Shown: in pieces, positions 42,360-54,099 of the stretch
How positions within the stretch are numbered: the stretch's first letter is position 1
How the letters are laid out: every line of letters starts with the position of its first letter
NCBI GenBank assembly: GCA_963576565.1
Contig: OY755038.1
Location: forward strand, 178,487,138-178,551,137
Source: Aspidapion aeneum
Lineage: Eukaryota > Arthropoda > Insecta > Coleoptera > Brentidae
Direction of reading: 5' to 3'
Length of the DNA stretch: 64,000 nt
Notes under the pieces: generated by a model
Database searches by the model: none
Told to the model about the DNA's origin: nothing
The model's input: only the letters and a program-made list of their open reading frames with translations
Position numbers and translations under genes: made by a program

Positions 42360-42745
42360 TCACTGCGGACTAATGCATGAGCAAAGGCGACTTTGCCACG
42401 TGGGTGGCGCTGGCAGCTGACGTCTAATTGTCGAGTTAATAGGGGTTTCTCAACGTGCCCCTATGCCCAACGATCCCCGCTCTCCCCTACGTGTAACCCG
42501 CGGTCTAGACCGAACCGACCGGACGCCCTACGTAGCATTGTATTACAGACAGTCGCGTCGCAGACCCTCATAGAGTAATGTCTCTGTAGACACTGTGCCC
42601 AAAAATCAAGGGGACGCCATGTTTTGAGAAGAACATTGACCAAACACACAGACCTAAATACGCGGGTATTTTTATGGCATCATAATGGTGTTTTGGTTGC
42701 AAGAGTCGAAGTGAACAAAAACTCATCAGGACTAACGTTTTAAAG
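42360..42745 (+). promoter_or_regulatory. CpG-rich candidate promoter and leader exon
   Basis: Distinctly GC/CpG-richer than its surroundings (42390-42560). It ends with TTTAAAG followed by GTAAAT, a reasonable splice donor at 42746. It might be the promoter and 5' untranslated exon of the gene model at 42975-44281. No TATA box was identified. Confidence 0.3.
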
Positions 42746-42974
42746 GTAAATATTTAAACGTAGAAATATAGCTTCAAGAAAAAAAAACGTATTCATTGTA
42801 TAAACTTTTTGTTCTGTGGAAACTGATTGCTTATAAACAAACAGTAAATAGGATTGATTTTTAATTAACTGATTTATGTGCTAATTGACGACAAGTATCC
42901 ACAGGCGTAGGCTTTATTTGTTTTTAATATAAAATTTATATTCTTTTTTTTTTGTTTCAGATTTCCGCTTAAAA

Positions 42975-44281
42975 ATGGAAACAATCTGGCTTTGGTCGTC
43001 CACAATAACATAGTAAGTGTTATTTATAATTTTTTTTAGAATGCTTTATATTTGTATTTTGTGATTTTAATAATTTTAAATCAGGTAGGTATTCGTGGGT
43101 AGAGGACAGACCAAAAGGAAACTTAGGTACCTTTGGCAACGTTTGGGATTTAATTAATTTTTTTTCAAGCCCTAAAAACAATGAACAGGTTCTATAGTTT
43201 TACATGGAAAAGAAATGTAACAAAATCTAATAACATTTTTTTGTCTTGAATTTTTTTTTTATGTTTATTCATATGTTCAACCTAGGATTATTCTCTATTA
43301 TCTATCTATAGTCCAAAGTAAACTTACTCAGATAGAAATGTTTCTTGGGTCCATAAGTACAGCGAACAGGGGTGAGTGTTGATCGAAGAACATTTTACTT
43401 TAAAATTTTATAAACAAATCAATTGTTATTATTATAAAAATATAAGGTTAAAATTTACTACCATCTAAATGACAATAATCTTTAACCTGTCGAATCTAAC
43501 AAAACATAAAAATAAAAATAAACAAAATACTACACTTATGGTACCAATAAACATGTAAGGTTAAAACTATCATTCATAAAATACTTTTGCTAAAAAAACA
43601 AAAATTTAAACTACCCACGAATACCTACCTGATTCTATAATAGGACACAAAATGCACACAAATAATTTTAAATTTGATGTCTTTGAATTAATTATTAAAG
43701 ATTTTTAAGCAAAGAGCCTTTAGTATGAAAATGTGAAGTTTAAACCTTTTAACTTAAAGCAAACATTTAATTCTCTGCACAGTGGCATATATAGAAAAAA
43801 AATTCGGGGGGGGGGGGGGAGGCGAGACGGTTTCGGGGGGGGGGGGCGAGACCTCATGAGGCAGTATTTTAGGCTATTTTATGTTTATATTCATAAAATA
43901 TGTGGAAAATATCTAAAAAAACTTTAAAGGGGGGCCCAGGCCCTCCTTATATACGCCACTGGTTCTGTATTAAATTTACAAATATATAAAATTTATTTTC
44001 TTTTTCAGGTCAGCACTGACTTGAAGGTGGAGGAAGTAATTGAACAAAGGAGAAACATTTTTAAAAAACACGGGCTACCCATGCGGCCTTTCATAGTCCA
44101 CCACTCGACCCGAACTTATAGTGAGGTAAAATCAGTTTATGTCAGATTTGACAAAATTTTGTGTGCATCTCACATGGAACAAACGTGTGTATATTTCATT
44201 AATCAACCTTTCCAAAAAAAACAAAGATTACCAGCCACTATAAAAAAATTTGACTCCACTTTTATAATAAAATACAAATAA
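42975..44281 (+). CDS. Possible small spliced gene, unknown product
   Basis: Exon 42961-43012 follows a pyrimidine-rich acceptor (TTTTTTTTTGTTTCAG), holds ATG 42975 and ends at the donor TA/GTAAGTG. The next exon opens at 44014 if the second AG (GGTCAG) is used, which keeps the frame; the first AG (44008) would create a stop. The open frame then runs to TAA 44279-44281, with AATAAA at 44266 and 44277. Coding length is about 101 residues, including EEVIEQRRNIFKKHGLPMRP and FDKILCASHMEQTCVYF. I recognise no domain. It could be a gene of the surrounding element or a host gene. Splicing is inferred only. Confidence 0.3.
43780..43961. mobile_element. Short CAGTGGC-ended repeat
   Basis: CAGTGGCATATATAG at the left and TATATACGCCACTG at the right are imperfect inverted ends. 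The flanks TTCTCTGCA and GTTCTGTA may be a decayed 8-bp duplication. It contains two G-runs (43807-43819 and 43835-43846). Single CAGTGGCG-type ends also occur near 47670 (reverse) and 53941. It is hAT-like, but this is uncertain. Confidence 0.5.
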
Positions 44282-44525
44282 ATATTTTTCATCAAAACAA
44301 CTTGCTTTTTATTATTATTAAAATTCTTTTATTATTCTATACCTTATTCATTTCTATAGGGTTAATGGGAAAAAAGACACCAATTTTGATCACACAACTT
44401 TATTTCTTTTCGACGATCCATTTTCGTCTCCCTAAGGCTAAAGTGTGTAGCCTGAGGAAGACGAAGAAATACAGGTGTGTGATCAAAAGTAGTGTCCTCA
44501 TTTTCATTAACCCTATAGAAATATA

Positions 44526-44948
44526 CAGGGTGTTCATTTTGAAACTTCCCAACCAAGATTTCTCGAAAATGATTTTTTTTTTGAGAAAAAGTCAAAACGT
44601 CAATTAATTTATTAAGGAGGACACATTTTGGCTATCTTATAGTTTTTGTAGTAAACACCCCCTTTGAAAAATAAGTGAATATGTCAAAAACAAATTGATA
44701 GATTTTCAAAATTTCTACACCTTTGTAAAGATATTTAAGAAACCTTCAAAAAAAAGTCTCAATTGACCCACTTTCCATATTCAAAATATAGGGGTAAAAT
44801 GTACCCCTCAAAGGGGGTGTGTACTACAAAAATTTTAAGATAGCCAGAATGTGTCCTCCTTAATAAATTAATTGACGTGTTTTTGCTTTTTAAAAAAAAA
44901 ATCATTTTCGAGAAATCTGGGGTGGGAAGTTTTAAAATGAACACCCTG
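44526..44948. mobile_element. 423-bp fold-back MITE, CAGGGTGTTC ends
   Basis: TA-flanked. Inverted arms of about 140 bp share CAGGGTGTTCATTTT, AGATTTCTCGAAAATGATTT and AATTTATTAAGGAGGACACA with few mismatches. No coding capacity. Confidence 0.9.
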
Positions 44949-44950
44949 TA

Positions 44951-45529
44951 TATTAAACAGAACGTGAAACCTACAAATACGTTATTAATGCAAAATAACT
45001 AAATATAATTACAGCTACTAATTATATAATAACCCATAATTAATTAATTTAATATTAAAAAAGAATGATCCTTATAATAATTATACAGTATATTAATAAT
45101 TAAACTCACATATATTTTTAAATACCAACAATATATTAGTGCTTAATGTAGCTTTTTTTTAAATATTACCAGACGATTTTGTTTTTATTAACAAATATTT
45201 GTTACAATTCTTGAAATTTCTGAATTGTTACCTGCAAACAAATATCTAATAAGCCAAATATGGGCAACGCATTTGGTAACAGTTACAAACTGTTTGTTAT
45301 TGTTACAAAATTCTTCTCTCAGTGTAATAATGTATTAGAACTGTTCTGAACCATTCGAAGAAAATTTTTGTAATCATCTGGTTCAGTATCTCGCAGAACT
45401 TAGTTAACAAATGTTCTTGAGTAAAGCGGCTTCTCAGTTTATACCACACTTTCGACCAGCGTCACCTCTTTTCTTTTGTCTTGTCTTTTTTTTTGGCTCT
45501 ATACCCCCAAAGTTAAAGCCAAAAAGCCC
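44951..45529. other. Non-coding, very AT-rich interval
   Basis: No gene supported. The right portion leads into the right subterminal region of the inner TIR element (from ~45530). Confidence 0.4.
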
Positions 45530-45671
45530 AAATCGACATTGGAAACCATACCGTTCACAAACAATAAACGACTCGAGAAATTCACTAACCTGACGATTGA
45601 TAAAACATTGAAGTGTTCATTGAAGTCACTTTAATCGCGATTGTCAATTTAATTAATCGTCTCGGGGGTGC

Positions 45672-45820
45672 TTAATACAGATTATATGGATAAAAATAAA
45701 AAAAAGTAATAACAACTTAAATCGACATTGGAAACCATACCGTTCACAAACAATAAACGACTCGACAGATTCACTTAACTGTCGATTGATAAAACATTGA
45801 AGTGTTTATTGAAGCCCCAT
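45672..45820 (+). mobile_element. Outer TIR element, right part
   Basis: Begins with the resumed MADF codons (45680-45706) and two stops. It then repeats the inner element's right subterminal block (AAATCGACATTGGAAACCAT, TTGATAAAACATTGAAGTGT). The last ~40 bp of the element, including the CTCGGGGGTGC end, are diverged or missing. Confidence 0.65.
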
Positions 45821-45839
45821 CAATTGTCAACTGCGAAAT

Positions 45840-46270
45840 TTTATTATTAGTATTTATGAACAATTTCCGCTGCTTGAGTGTTTCCGATATTAAATTTTTC
45901 AACGATCTTTCGTGCTGTTAGAGATTCCTTCACGAAAACGTTACCAACTTCAATTTTTTCACGTAAACTAAGATGTTTGTTACTACTTAGGCGCCATTTC
46001 AAAGAGATCTATTACTACCTAACTGAACAATAAAAATAAAACATAGCACTCCCGCCGAATTATGTTGTAAATACGATAGAAGTATTCAGTCACCGCATTA
46101 AAACGGAAAGAGGTAATTCCCCGGCTGCAGTGTGCCTTGTTATTAGAGTGTCTCGTTATAGGAGTAAATTTCATATGCAAAGAAATAGGGAAAAGCTTGG
46201 TTTCAACAAATTTGTTCGCCTATAGGGGGTGTCCATTTAATAGAGGTGTCCGCAAGGAGAGGTTTCACTG
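45840..46270 (-). pseudogene. Tigger/pogo-like element, 5' end and HTH
   Basis: The plus-strand right edge reads GGTTTCACTG followed by TA, the reverse complement of a CAGTGAAACC pogo/Tigger-type terminus. Inward on the minus strand a fragment (45850-45985) reads LSLREKIEVGN and ARKIVEKFNIGNTQAAEIV, a CENP-B/pipsqueak-type helix-turn-helix that binds the terminal repeats. It ends in stops. The other end of the element is not seen here. Confidence 0.6.
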
Positions 46271-46272
46271 TA

Positions 46273-46782
46273 CTTAATTGGGCGCTGACTCGTGACGTCA
46301 CTAAAAAACTACGCCCCGACATAAATTGTAATTTTGGAACATACTCATTTGAATCTCTTTTTAAAGCATTCGATCATTATAAAATTGCAAATTTCAAACC
46401 TATCGTAAATTTGATGAAAAGTGGCAAGCAACATTGCTAATCTAGGCGAAGACGGGAACAAAGAAGGAACAACGATCGGAACGAACAATCGATATTCGAT
46501 AGTCGAATTATTGCAATTGCATCGTAGCTTTCGCGTGTTTTGGTTTGTCTCTGGCCTCTGCTCTTCTGCTTTGTTTACTCAGTCATTTGGACGTGGAAGG
46601 ACACGATTCGTACTGCCCACTTCACTGTGTACGCGACCGCTACATCGGTGTTCATCAGGTGATTTGATTGAATTATAATTCGGTAGTCTGTTGTAAGTGC
46701 AAATTTTGAATATTGCATTTTAAGCCTAAATTTTAAATTGCACCCAATTTTATTATTGTCTTGTCTGATTCTTACAATTCCA
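46273..46782. other. Unassigned single-copy-looking interval
   Basis: Comparatively balanced base composition (46440-46660), with several CpGs and no repeat match elsewhere in the window. Short ORFs (46246-46440, 46421-46678) lack motifs. It could be host regulatory or exon sequence; nothing decides. Confidence 0.3.
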
Positions 46783-46790
46783 TCTCTGAG

Positions 46791-47281
46791 CAGGGTTCCG
46801 CGGATATATATCAAGTGATATATATCATGATATATATCACGATATATATCAACATATATATATAGCTTGATATATATCCGATATATTCAATAATTTTACT
46901 TATTAAACTAAAAATGTTTTCTACCACTCTAAATATCAGAAAATTTGTCAGTACGCCCCTGTACAAAAGTATGAGCATCGCTCGATTCGGCTGCCGCATA
47001 GGCATAGCGGAGCTGACTGGGAATCCCCTGTTTCACATTTGGTAGATCCCCGACGCGACGATTTCTTTTGTTTTCTATTTTCCCAGGTTAGAGCACTTAC
47101 TTACGTGTTTTCGATCTGTGTGTACTTTTGATTTATTAGGAAGTAGTGATTTTTATTTAATATGCCAAAACCAAAGCATCCAGTTTGATAATGATGTATA
47201 TCAGATATATATCTGATATATATCCGATATATATCATCTGATATGATCTTTATATAAATATCATGATATTTTCGAACCCTG
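46791..47281. mobile_element. hAT-type MITE with TSD TCTCTGAG
   Basis: 491 bp with ends CAGGGTTCCG and CGAACCCTG and a perfect 8-bp duplication, TCTCTGAG (46783-46790 and 47282-47289), the hAT signature. Subterminal regions are GATATATATC-type repeats. The interior ATGCCAAAACCAAAGCATCC encodes MPKPKHPV and then a stop, like the first codons of a BED-finger hAT transposase, so it is probably an internal deletion derivative. Confidence 0.9.
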
Positions 47282-47289
47282 TCTCTGAG

Positions 47290-50269
47290 TGTGTCGCTTG
47301 AGAGAATTTTTTTTATGTTTGAAAAGGTTAAAACATATATTAGAACTTATTGCCAAAATATTTTTTTTATAATAAGGATGTCATGGACAAGTTTGCCTCC
47401 CTAAAGGACCGAAGAATTGAGTTGCTGAACAATCTTTGAAACGTAATACGTTCTAACAATACTTTGATCTAAGTGATTATAATCTGTAGCCATTATAAAT
47501 AGGTATAATGTTTGAATGTTTTTTCCACTGTATTTTCGCGAGGTACCTATAATTAATAGTTTTATTATTATGTTGACAAAATGGTGAATGCGACCAAAAA
47601 AATGTTGCTGTTGCCCCGCTAGCGCAATTGGGTTCTGGGGCTCAAGCCCCTTCAAAGTTGGAGAGCTAACTTCGCCACTGTAGAGCTGCACAATGGGTTC
47701 CCGGACCTAATTTTTTACTAAAATTAGAAAAATAGGTTTTGTAACAATATTTTGTTTTAAAATGAGAAAAATGGAGCACGTTTACATTTAAGAACCGATA
47801 CGTATTAAATTTGGAACTCTACGTTATTTAACGTCGCTTATTATAATTTTTTACTCAAACAAACAAAACTAGCACGACGGACCCAAAATCCTTATCCAAT
47901 AAACTATCCTATTTATAAACCGATTTATGTAAAACTTGGTACTTGGGGTTATTTAAGGTTACATTGATCTCATCGAAAAATGCGTAACATTGCATTGGAA
48001 AGGATGAAAAGTTTCCAAAATAATAAATTTAAAAACCAAAGTAAAAATTTTAAAAAAAGAGTTAGTTAAACAATATTATTCTTTGGCTGTACCAAAAACT
48101 AGAAAATAGTACGAACTTTACCCTGACTTTGTAGCGGATAAGATCCTGCAAGTTTAACCACTGCATAATTAATTAAGAATGATTTTTCTAAAAAAATTTG
48201 TTTTTAAGTCCGCCAAAATAAATATTTTTAATTTTTATATTAGTTTATTAAAAGTCAGGTTTGGTAAACTGCAGATGATTCAAAATAGAACCGTTTACCT
48301 GAAAAGTTTTTTTACCTTTTTTTCATAAACAATCCACCTGTGAAAGTTCACTTCATCTGTAACTTTTGGTTTTTGAGATTTTTTAGTTTGTATTTTTTAT
48401 GCAGTGACCTTCTTTTTATTTGATTTTTGAACATTTCAATTTTTTAATTTTTAACTTTTTATTTTTTGAATATTTTTATTTTTATTTGTTTAAGTTAGCC
48501 TAAAGTGTTTTAAAAATAATAAGCTTGCACTTTTGTTAAGACTGGCTATATATAACTTTTTCTCGAAGAAATCCGTTTTTAGCAAATTAATAATATCTTT
48601 CATATGGGCAGCTTGTGGCAGCAGATTTTAAACTATAATTTGTGAAAGATATGTACTCTTTAGGAAAATAAAAATTTCAAGAAAACGGTTGATGACTGAA
48701 GCAAAATTTTTGTCCAACATTTATAAGAAATCTATATATTTATAGAATTTCAGAAATCCTAAGCAAAAACCTGTCTATACAAACATCAGAATTGAAATTA
48801 AAATGTACAGGGATACAATCTACTTACCTCCCTCTACAAGACTTATTTTGTGAGAATTTTATACAACATAAAATATTGTCGCAAAATGGCTTTAAATTCC
48901 TTTTTATACGACTGTCTTATAAAAGGGGGTTTTGCGCACGGAGAACACGATCTGAAAATGGCATTTTGCGCACGCTATGTGCAAAACGTTTTGCACACGC
49001 TTATGTCATTTTTGCGCACGCCTATGTCTTTTCTGTATACAGGTCTCCCGTCATTGTGATTTTTGTTGTTGTCACCCATCAATATAAGTTGGCTTAGTTC
49101 CGTAGCAACCGTCACTGCTCGTATGTTTTGTTGATTAGATACGTCAAAAAATTGTTGAATTTTTAAAGTTTTGTTGTACAAATGTCGGAAATAAAAGCAA
49201 GTTAAATTAAAATTTGATTTTTCTTTCTTTATTAGCAGTCGTATAAAAAATATTGTAAAAAACTCGTTTGATAACCTCTTTGCACACTCCCTCGACTTGT
49301 AGACCTCGCCTTCGGCTCGGTCTACCAAACTGTCTCGATCGTGTGCAAAGAATCCTTTTCAAACCTTGTTGTTTAAATAACTATTAACGCGTTCCGTTGA
49401 AAGAAAACATGACACTTCTGAAAGTTGCGTCAATCAAATAATAGTTTTTTTAAGGCCTACTGGACTATCTACTCTTTTTAGTAAAGATGTTCAGAAGTTT
49501 CAGTATGTATTTAATTTAACCCTTTTTATCGAAAAATCAGGTCCGCGAGCCCACTGCGTGCTGATGGAAGAACGTCGATTGAAATTGATTGTCAAAATGA
49601 CATCTTATAAATACTTCTATTTGCAAACTAATCCCAAGGCTGTTTTAGATTGGGTGCGCCTATCCCACTAATTTGAGTTAAAAAGAGAGAGTAAGTAGCT
49701 GGATGGCAATGTGTGAGTTTAGTAAATAAAACGAGTAGACCACTGTTTATTTATTGATATCATGTAGTATTAGGCGCCCTTACTAATACATTAATTTACG
49801 AGCGTGCGGAAAGTGTCACTTTTTCTTACGCATTTTAGTTTTAAAGGATATACAAAAGTACTTTTCCGCACTACTTCTCCGCACGCTTTTAAAAATGTAA
49901 GAATCGGTACCTTAATATTACTTTTTTCGGTGTCCTTAACTGTCTAAACTATCAAATGGTTTTCAAAAACCGGCCATGTCAATGTGTTAATGTTTTAAAT
50001 AAACATTTTCTTATTATTTTGTTTTTATTTTATTTTTATTCCACACGCTCGAAGAAAAACTAATGTTTCTAACTCTTGTGGAATTTTTTTTTTCCGCACT
50101 TGATTGCTAGCCGAACTCGCGATGCATCGTTTGGTAAACTGCAATTGCGAGCGGGAAAGTCACACTTTCCACACTTATTGAGAAATATACCATTATTTAA
50201 TACGCGCTCTTTTGGACACGGTTTGGTTCGGTTCTGTTTTGGCTCTTTTTAAGGTGCCAATTTAAACAG
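47290..50269. other. Non-coding interval with repeat fragments
   Basis: No gene supported. 47600-47690 (reverse) carries GCTCTACAGTGGCGAAGTTA and GGGGCTTGAGCCCC, resembling the end of a dispersed insect repeat. 48925-49030 repeats TTTTGCGCACGC and TTTTGCACACGC. 49265-49345 has a TGCACAC..GTGTGCA pair around CTCGCCTTCGGCTCGG. 49800-50170 contains CCGCAC and CCACACGCTCG blocks shared with 37.7-38.2 kb. Confidence 0.45.
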
Positions 50270-50429
50270 GCGCTGAAATGAATGCTTATATAGGGCGTAA
50301 ATGTGTGTGTGTATATTATTTCTATCCGCAACACGATAGCTCCTAAACCGTTGAATCGAAATTTTTAGGTAAAATAGTGTTCGACACTCTTACGAGGTGG
50401 TCAAAATCCATTAATGCTAATGACAATTA

Positions 50430-50952
50430 AAATACTCTGCCAATATATCGGCCCCTAAGCTCACACTAGGTACTATAGTTATAGTGTACGTGTGAGCTAT
50501 AACTAAAAACTGAAATATATTTTATTCAACTCCAGACTAAATTACCTTTTGTTTGATGTGACTTAAACTCAAATTTTTGAAATCTACCCCCACCCTTAAA
50601 AAAACAAAAAACTAAAATGTATTTTGTTAAACTCCGGACTCAATTACCTTTCGTTTGATATCACACACGCCATATTTTCACTTAAACTCTAATTTTTAAA
50701 ATATACCCCCACCCTTTTTTTTTAAATAAATTAAAATGTATTTTGTTTAACTGCAGACTCAATTACCTTTCGTTTGATATCACACACGCCATATTTTCAC
50801 ATAAACTCTAATTTTTGAAATCTACCCCCACCCTTTTATTTGGTTTCTGTTCGGTGGATTTTGTTCATGACCCAAGACCCAGCCTAGGTACCAAATTTCA
50901 TTAAAATCGGCCAAGCGGTTTTTGAGTTATGCGCGTTGGTCGTTACAGGCAT

Positions 50953-51003
<51 letters not shown>

Positions 51004-51175
51004 TACAGACAGACCGACAGACAGACAGACAGACGGCGCAACAAAAAAGTTTCAAAATCATCTGAAACGCAAAGATATATAAAAATTTTTGAAATCGGAG
51101 CAACTTTTTTTTTCTCGAAAAAATTAGGATCACCATAGCTCACACTACTATAGTATAGTATATGTGTGAGCTATA
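50430..51175 (+). repeat. Dispersed repeat with GACA microsatellite
   Basis: Partner of the reverse copy at 30067-30665. GTGTGAGCTATAA-type blocks at both edges (~50495 and ~51160) suggest terminal repeats. 50540-50840 contains two or three copies of a block ending CTACCCCCACCCTT or similar. 50952-51034 is a (CAGA)n tract of about 80 bp with few interruptions. Confidence 0.75.
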
Positions 51176-51627
51176 ATTTAAAAAATGCTTTTTAATGCAG
51201 CGTCGTCAATACGCGGTTTTCGGAATATAGTAGACTATATTTTGCTCAATAATTTGTGTTATAACCAAAACTTCTTAAGAGCTTTCGTTTCTAAGATATT
51301 TATAAAAAAACTGTTTTTAAGGCTGATATATCATGGCTTTACTTGAAGCTTGCTAATAGGCTAGCTAGGGAGGTATCCGATCCGTCCACGGTGGATCCAC
51401 TTATTTCTAATTTTTGACACGATCACCATAGTTCACAACACTGTATAACTATACGTATACTATATCGTATGAGCAAATAGAGTGTAATAGTTGGTTTTAT
51501 ACAATAGTTTTATACTGAGGGTAGAATCTCCAATCAGACGCATCTCTGGGTGGTGGATAGAGGGTTATTTTGGCAGATCAAAATGGGAAAGAATATTTTT
51601 AGTAGTATTTTTATTAATAAAAAACTA
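51176..51627. other. Non-coding interval
   Basis: No gene. 51415-51475 has another GATCACCATAG..CTATAC block like the edge of the preceding repeat. Confidence 0.4.
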
Positions 51628-51814
51628 CAGTCGAACCTCTATAACTCGAACCTGAAGGGACAACCAAAATAGTTCGAGTTATGGAGAGAGTTCGAGTTAT
51701 AGAAACTCGAGTTACATAGGTTAAAATACATGTAAAAAGTGCAGGGACCACTTAAAAGGTTCGAGTTATAGAGGGATTCGAGTTATAGAGGTTCGAGTTA
51801 GAGAGGTTCGACTG
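51628..51814. mobile_element. Tigger/pogo-type MITE
   Basis: 187 bp with CAGTCGAACCTCTATAACTC at one end, its near reverse complement at the other, and TA on both sides. Internal sequence is repeated TTCGAGTTATAGAG. These are typical pogo/Tigger-derived MITE features. Confidence 0.9.
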
Positions 51815-51895
51815 TAATTTGAAAGTTTACAAATAAACAAATTTTAATTTTAAAGGCGATTTCAAATTTCCGCTTTTTTCAACAAATATAAGCAT

Positions 51896-52203
51896 GGTGG
51901 GCTGACGGCTTGCCACCTCCAGCGTCTAGAGTGGTACCGGCGGCAATCCAACTAAAGGCGCCGCGGTAATCATTACGCTCGTAATAGCGACGGGTATTTA
52001 GCCGCAAAACGATTTCGTTTAGTTGAAGGCAAGAAAAAACTATGAGCGTAAGAGCGCTGGAGGTAAACCCTCTAATAATCTACTGTTTGTCAAAAGACTA
52101 TATTAAAAGTCTTTTGAAAAAACAGTAGAATATTAGTGGTCTTACCTACCAACGCGCCCTTACGACTCAGAGGAATTCCGCCAGTGCCAGCTTGCGGCCC
52201 ACC
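51896..52203. mobile_element. 308-bp inverted-repeat element
   Basis: GGTGGGCTGACGGCTTG and CAGCTTGCGGCCCACC are imperfect inverted ends. The centre is a strong hairpin: CTACTGTTTGTCAAAAGACT, then ATATT, then AGTCTTTTGAAAAAACAGTAG-like sequence. No target duplication was defined. Confidence 0.65.
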
Positions 52204-52426
52204 GTAACTCGTTTCTTGTGTTTGTTAAGGTCGTTTTAGTTTGCAGTACAGCTCAATAGAGTGCACCACAGAGCTACCGTACCTTAAACAACCGAAAATG
52301 CCTATCTAAAAATTAACCTAACGAACGTGCAAAAATAGTTTATATGCGGTACCACCCCACATTATCATCAAAGGCCGGCTAAACATTACTGCAAACTGAG
52401 GAAAACGTAGCTTTGGCCCCCGTTAA

Positions 52427-52713
52427 CTTTTTGATGAAGATTTTATGACACCTGCTTTAATCGATTACTAATGTTCCCCCAATATTGCCTGACCTGTTAA
52501 CAGACCCAAAAATCGCTCAATCAAAAGGTAAGGTTAGAGTATCAAAACATATTTTCAACCCTTGCTCTAGCTAAACCGTTCAGAATTTAAAAAATATTTT
52601 ATCACCCTAACATTACTTTTTGACTGAGACATTTTTGGGTCCGTTAACAGGTAAGGTTGGTGTTATTATAAGTAATCGATTAAAACAGGTGTCATAAAAT
52701 CTTCATCAAAAAG
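52427..52713. mobile_element. 287-bp fold-back element
   Basis: CTTTTTGATGAAGATTTTAT and its reverse complement at the right begin inverted arms of about 120 bp (GACACCTG.TTTAATCGATTA, ACCTGTTAAC.GACCCAAAAA). No coding capacity. Confidence 0.85.
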
Positions 52714-53428
52714 CCTACGAAAGACGCAATGGCCCGGGACTACCCAGCAAGCACAAACGTTAATAGGCGGTCCTGCGATGTTCTTTTTATATCAACTTTT
52801 TGACATAACTAATTTTCATTGGGTCAATATGACACAAACAGCCTATCGTGAGTTTGAAAAGTACTGCAAAAATAGCAGTTCGATGTTTTTGTAAAAAATC
52901 GCGGTAATATCAAAGTTTTATAACTCAAAGATGTACTTTGTAAATTACGAGGCACTTACATGTAAAGCCAAATGTCCGCAACATAGCGGTAGGCAGAAAC
53001 ATCTTTACAACATATCATTGAGACTTTATTTTTTTTCATTAAATAACATTAGGGAGAAGATATGTTGATTATCTATTGCGATGTATTTTTTGCATTATGT
53101 AAGACGTACATGTAAAGCCATATATCCGCAACGTAGCGTTAGGCAGAGATCTTTACAACATATCATTGAGACTTTAGTTTTGTCATAAAAAAACGTCTCC
53201 AAAATGTTTCGTTTAGATCAACTTGAGATGTCGCATGTAAACATATTTGTTTCATGACAGAGAAGAAGAAAGTGGTATTAACCCCACTTTTTTTTAACCT
53301 CGGCGTCTTTTTTGTGTGTTCTTTCATGGGGCTTCGTGTTTTTGGCAGGTTGCTTGGTCTTCTGTGGAAGCTGCCGTGATTTTTTTTAATCGTCTCGTCC
53401 ATCTGTAAGTGGTAAGTGTTTTTTTCTA

Positions 53429-53892
53429 ATGTATAAGGCATTTAAAAATGTTTCGACTAGGCATCGCCGAAGATTAAAGCAAAAGATTTGGGCTGGGGTT
53501 ATTTCAAAGGGTTTTTACAAAGGTTCAGCATTCATGAAATCAAAAACTTCTGAAGTAAGCTCTAAGCAAGCAGAAGAAAAACGATATGTTCCTAATGCAA
53601 GTTTGGGGCTTAATTTAGATGGTTTTGATGATCATGTGCACATGGAATTAGGAGGGTCTCTGAGATTTTCCAAGGGGTTGTGGATAAGGATAGGCAAGGG
53701 GTGGCCGGTGATAAGCAAGGGGTGACTAACAAAGAGCAAAGTGTGTCTGATAGTTGGCGAGAGGGGGTAAACAATAATTGTTGTTGTCTTGAATGTAATG
53801 ATCAAAGTTTTGTTAATAAAAATTTGTTTGTAAGCGATTTAAGATCATGGGCTATTGATTTTCATGTACTGTTAAACTCTATACCTATGTAA
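53429..53892 (+). pseudogene. Unrecognised ORF inside the TIR element
   Basis: ATG 53429 opens a frame with a basic start (STRHRRRLKQKIWAGVI). It shifts near 53680 into the frame that reads NNCCCLECNDQSF and LFVSDLRSWAIDFHVLLNSIP. The combination of a basic N-terminus and a C-terminal LRxWAI segment recalls uncharacterised proteins carried by arthropod transposons, but I cannot name the family. The frame ends at 53892; more exons may follow. The frameshift suggests decay. Confidence 0.45.
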
Positions 53893-54099
53893 GTTGTTTT
53901 TCAGACTAAGAATCTACTAAGGACAAGAAAGTCCAAGACCCAGTGGCGTATCCAGGTGTATCAGAGTTTTGCATATTCATTCATTAACTTAAGGCAGCTA
54001 CTCCAAAATGAAATCAATGACAACAGACTGGAAGCAGCTCTCAATGGTTGACTCGTGTGGTAGATTGGTAATAATGACGCCGTTTACGATGGTGAAATC

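Larger units (their letters stand above)
38933..45671. mobile_element. Inner copy of the same TIR element (6.7 kb)
   Basis: Left end GCACCCCCGAGACGATCAAT and right end ATTAATCGTCTCGGGGGTGC are inverted, and the match continues through AATTGACAATCG. Left and right subterminal regions each resemble the outer copy (38617-38816; 45720-45815). No clear target duplication was found. The interior holds other repeats, a pogo-like tail and a possible gene, and I see no Harbinger transposase, so it may be a heavily filled old copy. Confidence 0.55.

Noticed and set aside
42390..42560. GC-rich block as a structural RNA gene
   Set aside because: No tRNA cloverleaf, rRNA or snRNA motif could be found; kept only as a possible promoter.
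50927..51143. Three ORFs rich in DRQT or SVCL repeats
   Set aside because: All are readings of the GACA microsatellite in different frames.
53880..53912. Intron between CCTAT and ACTAAG after the 53429 ORF
   Set aside because: GTAAGT and TTTTTCAG are present but would define an intron of only about 18 bases, too short for animal splicing.
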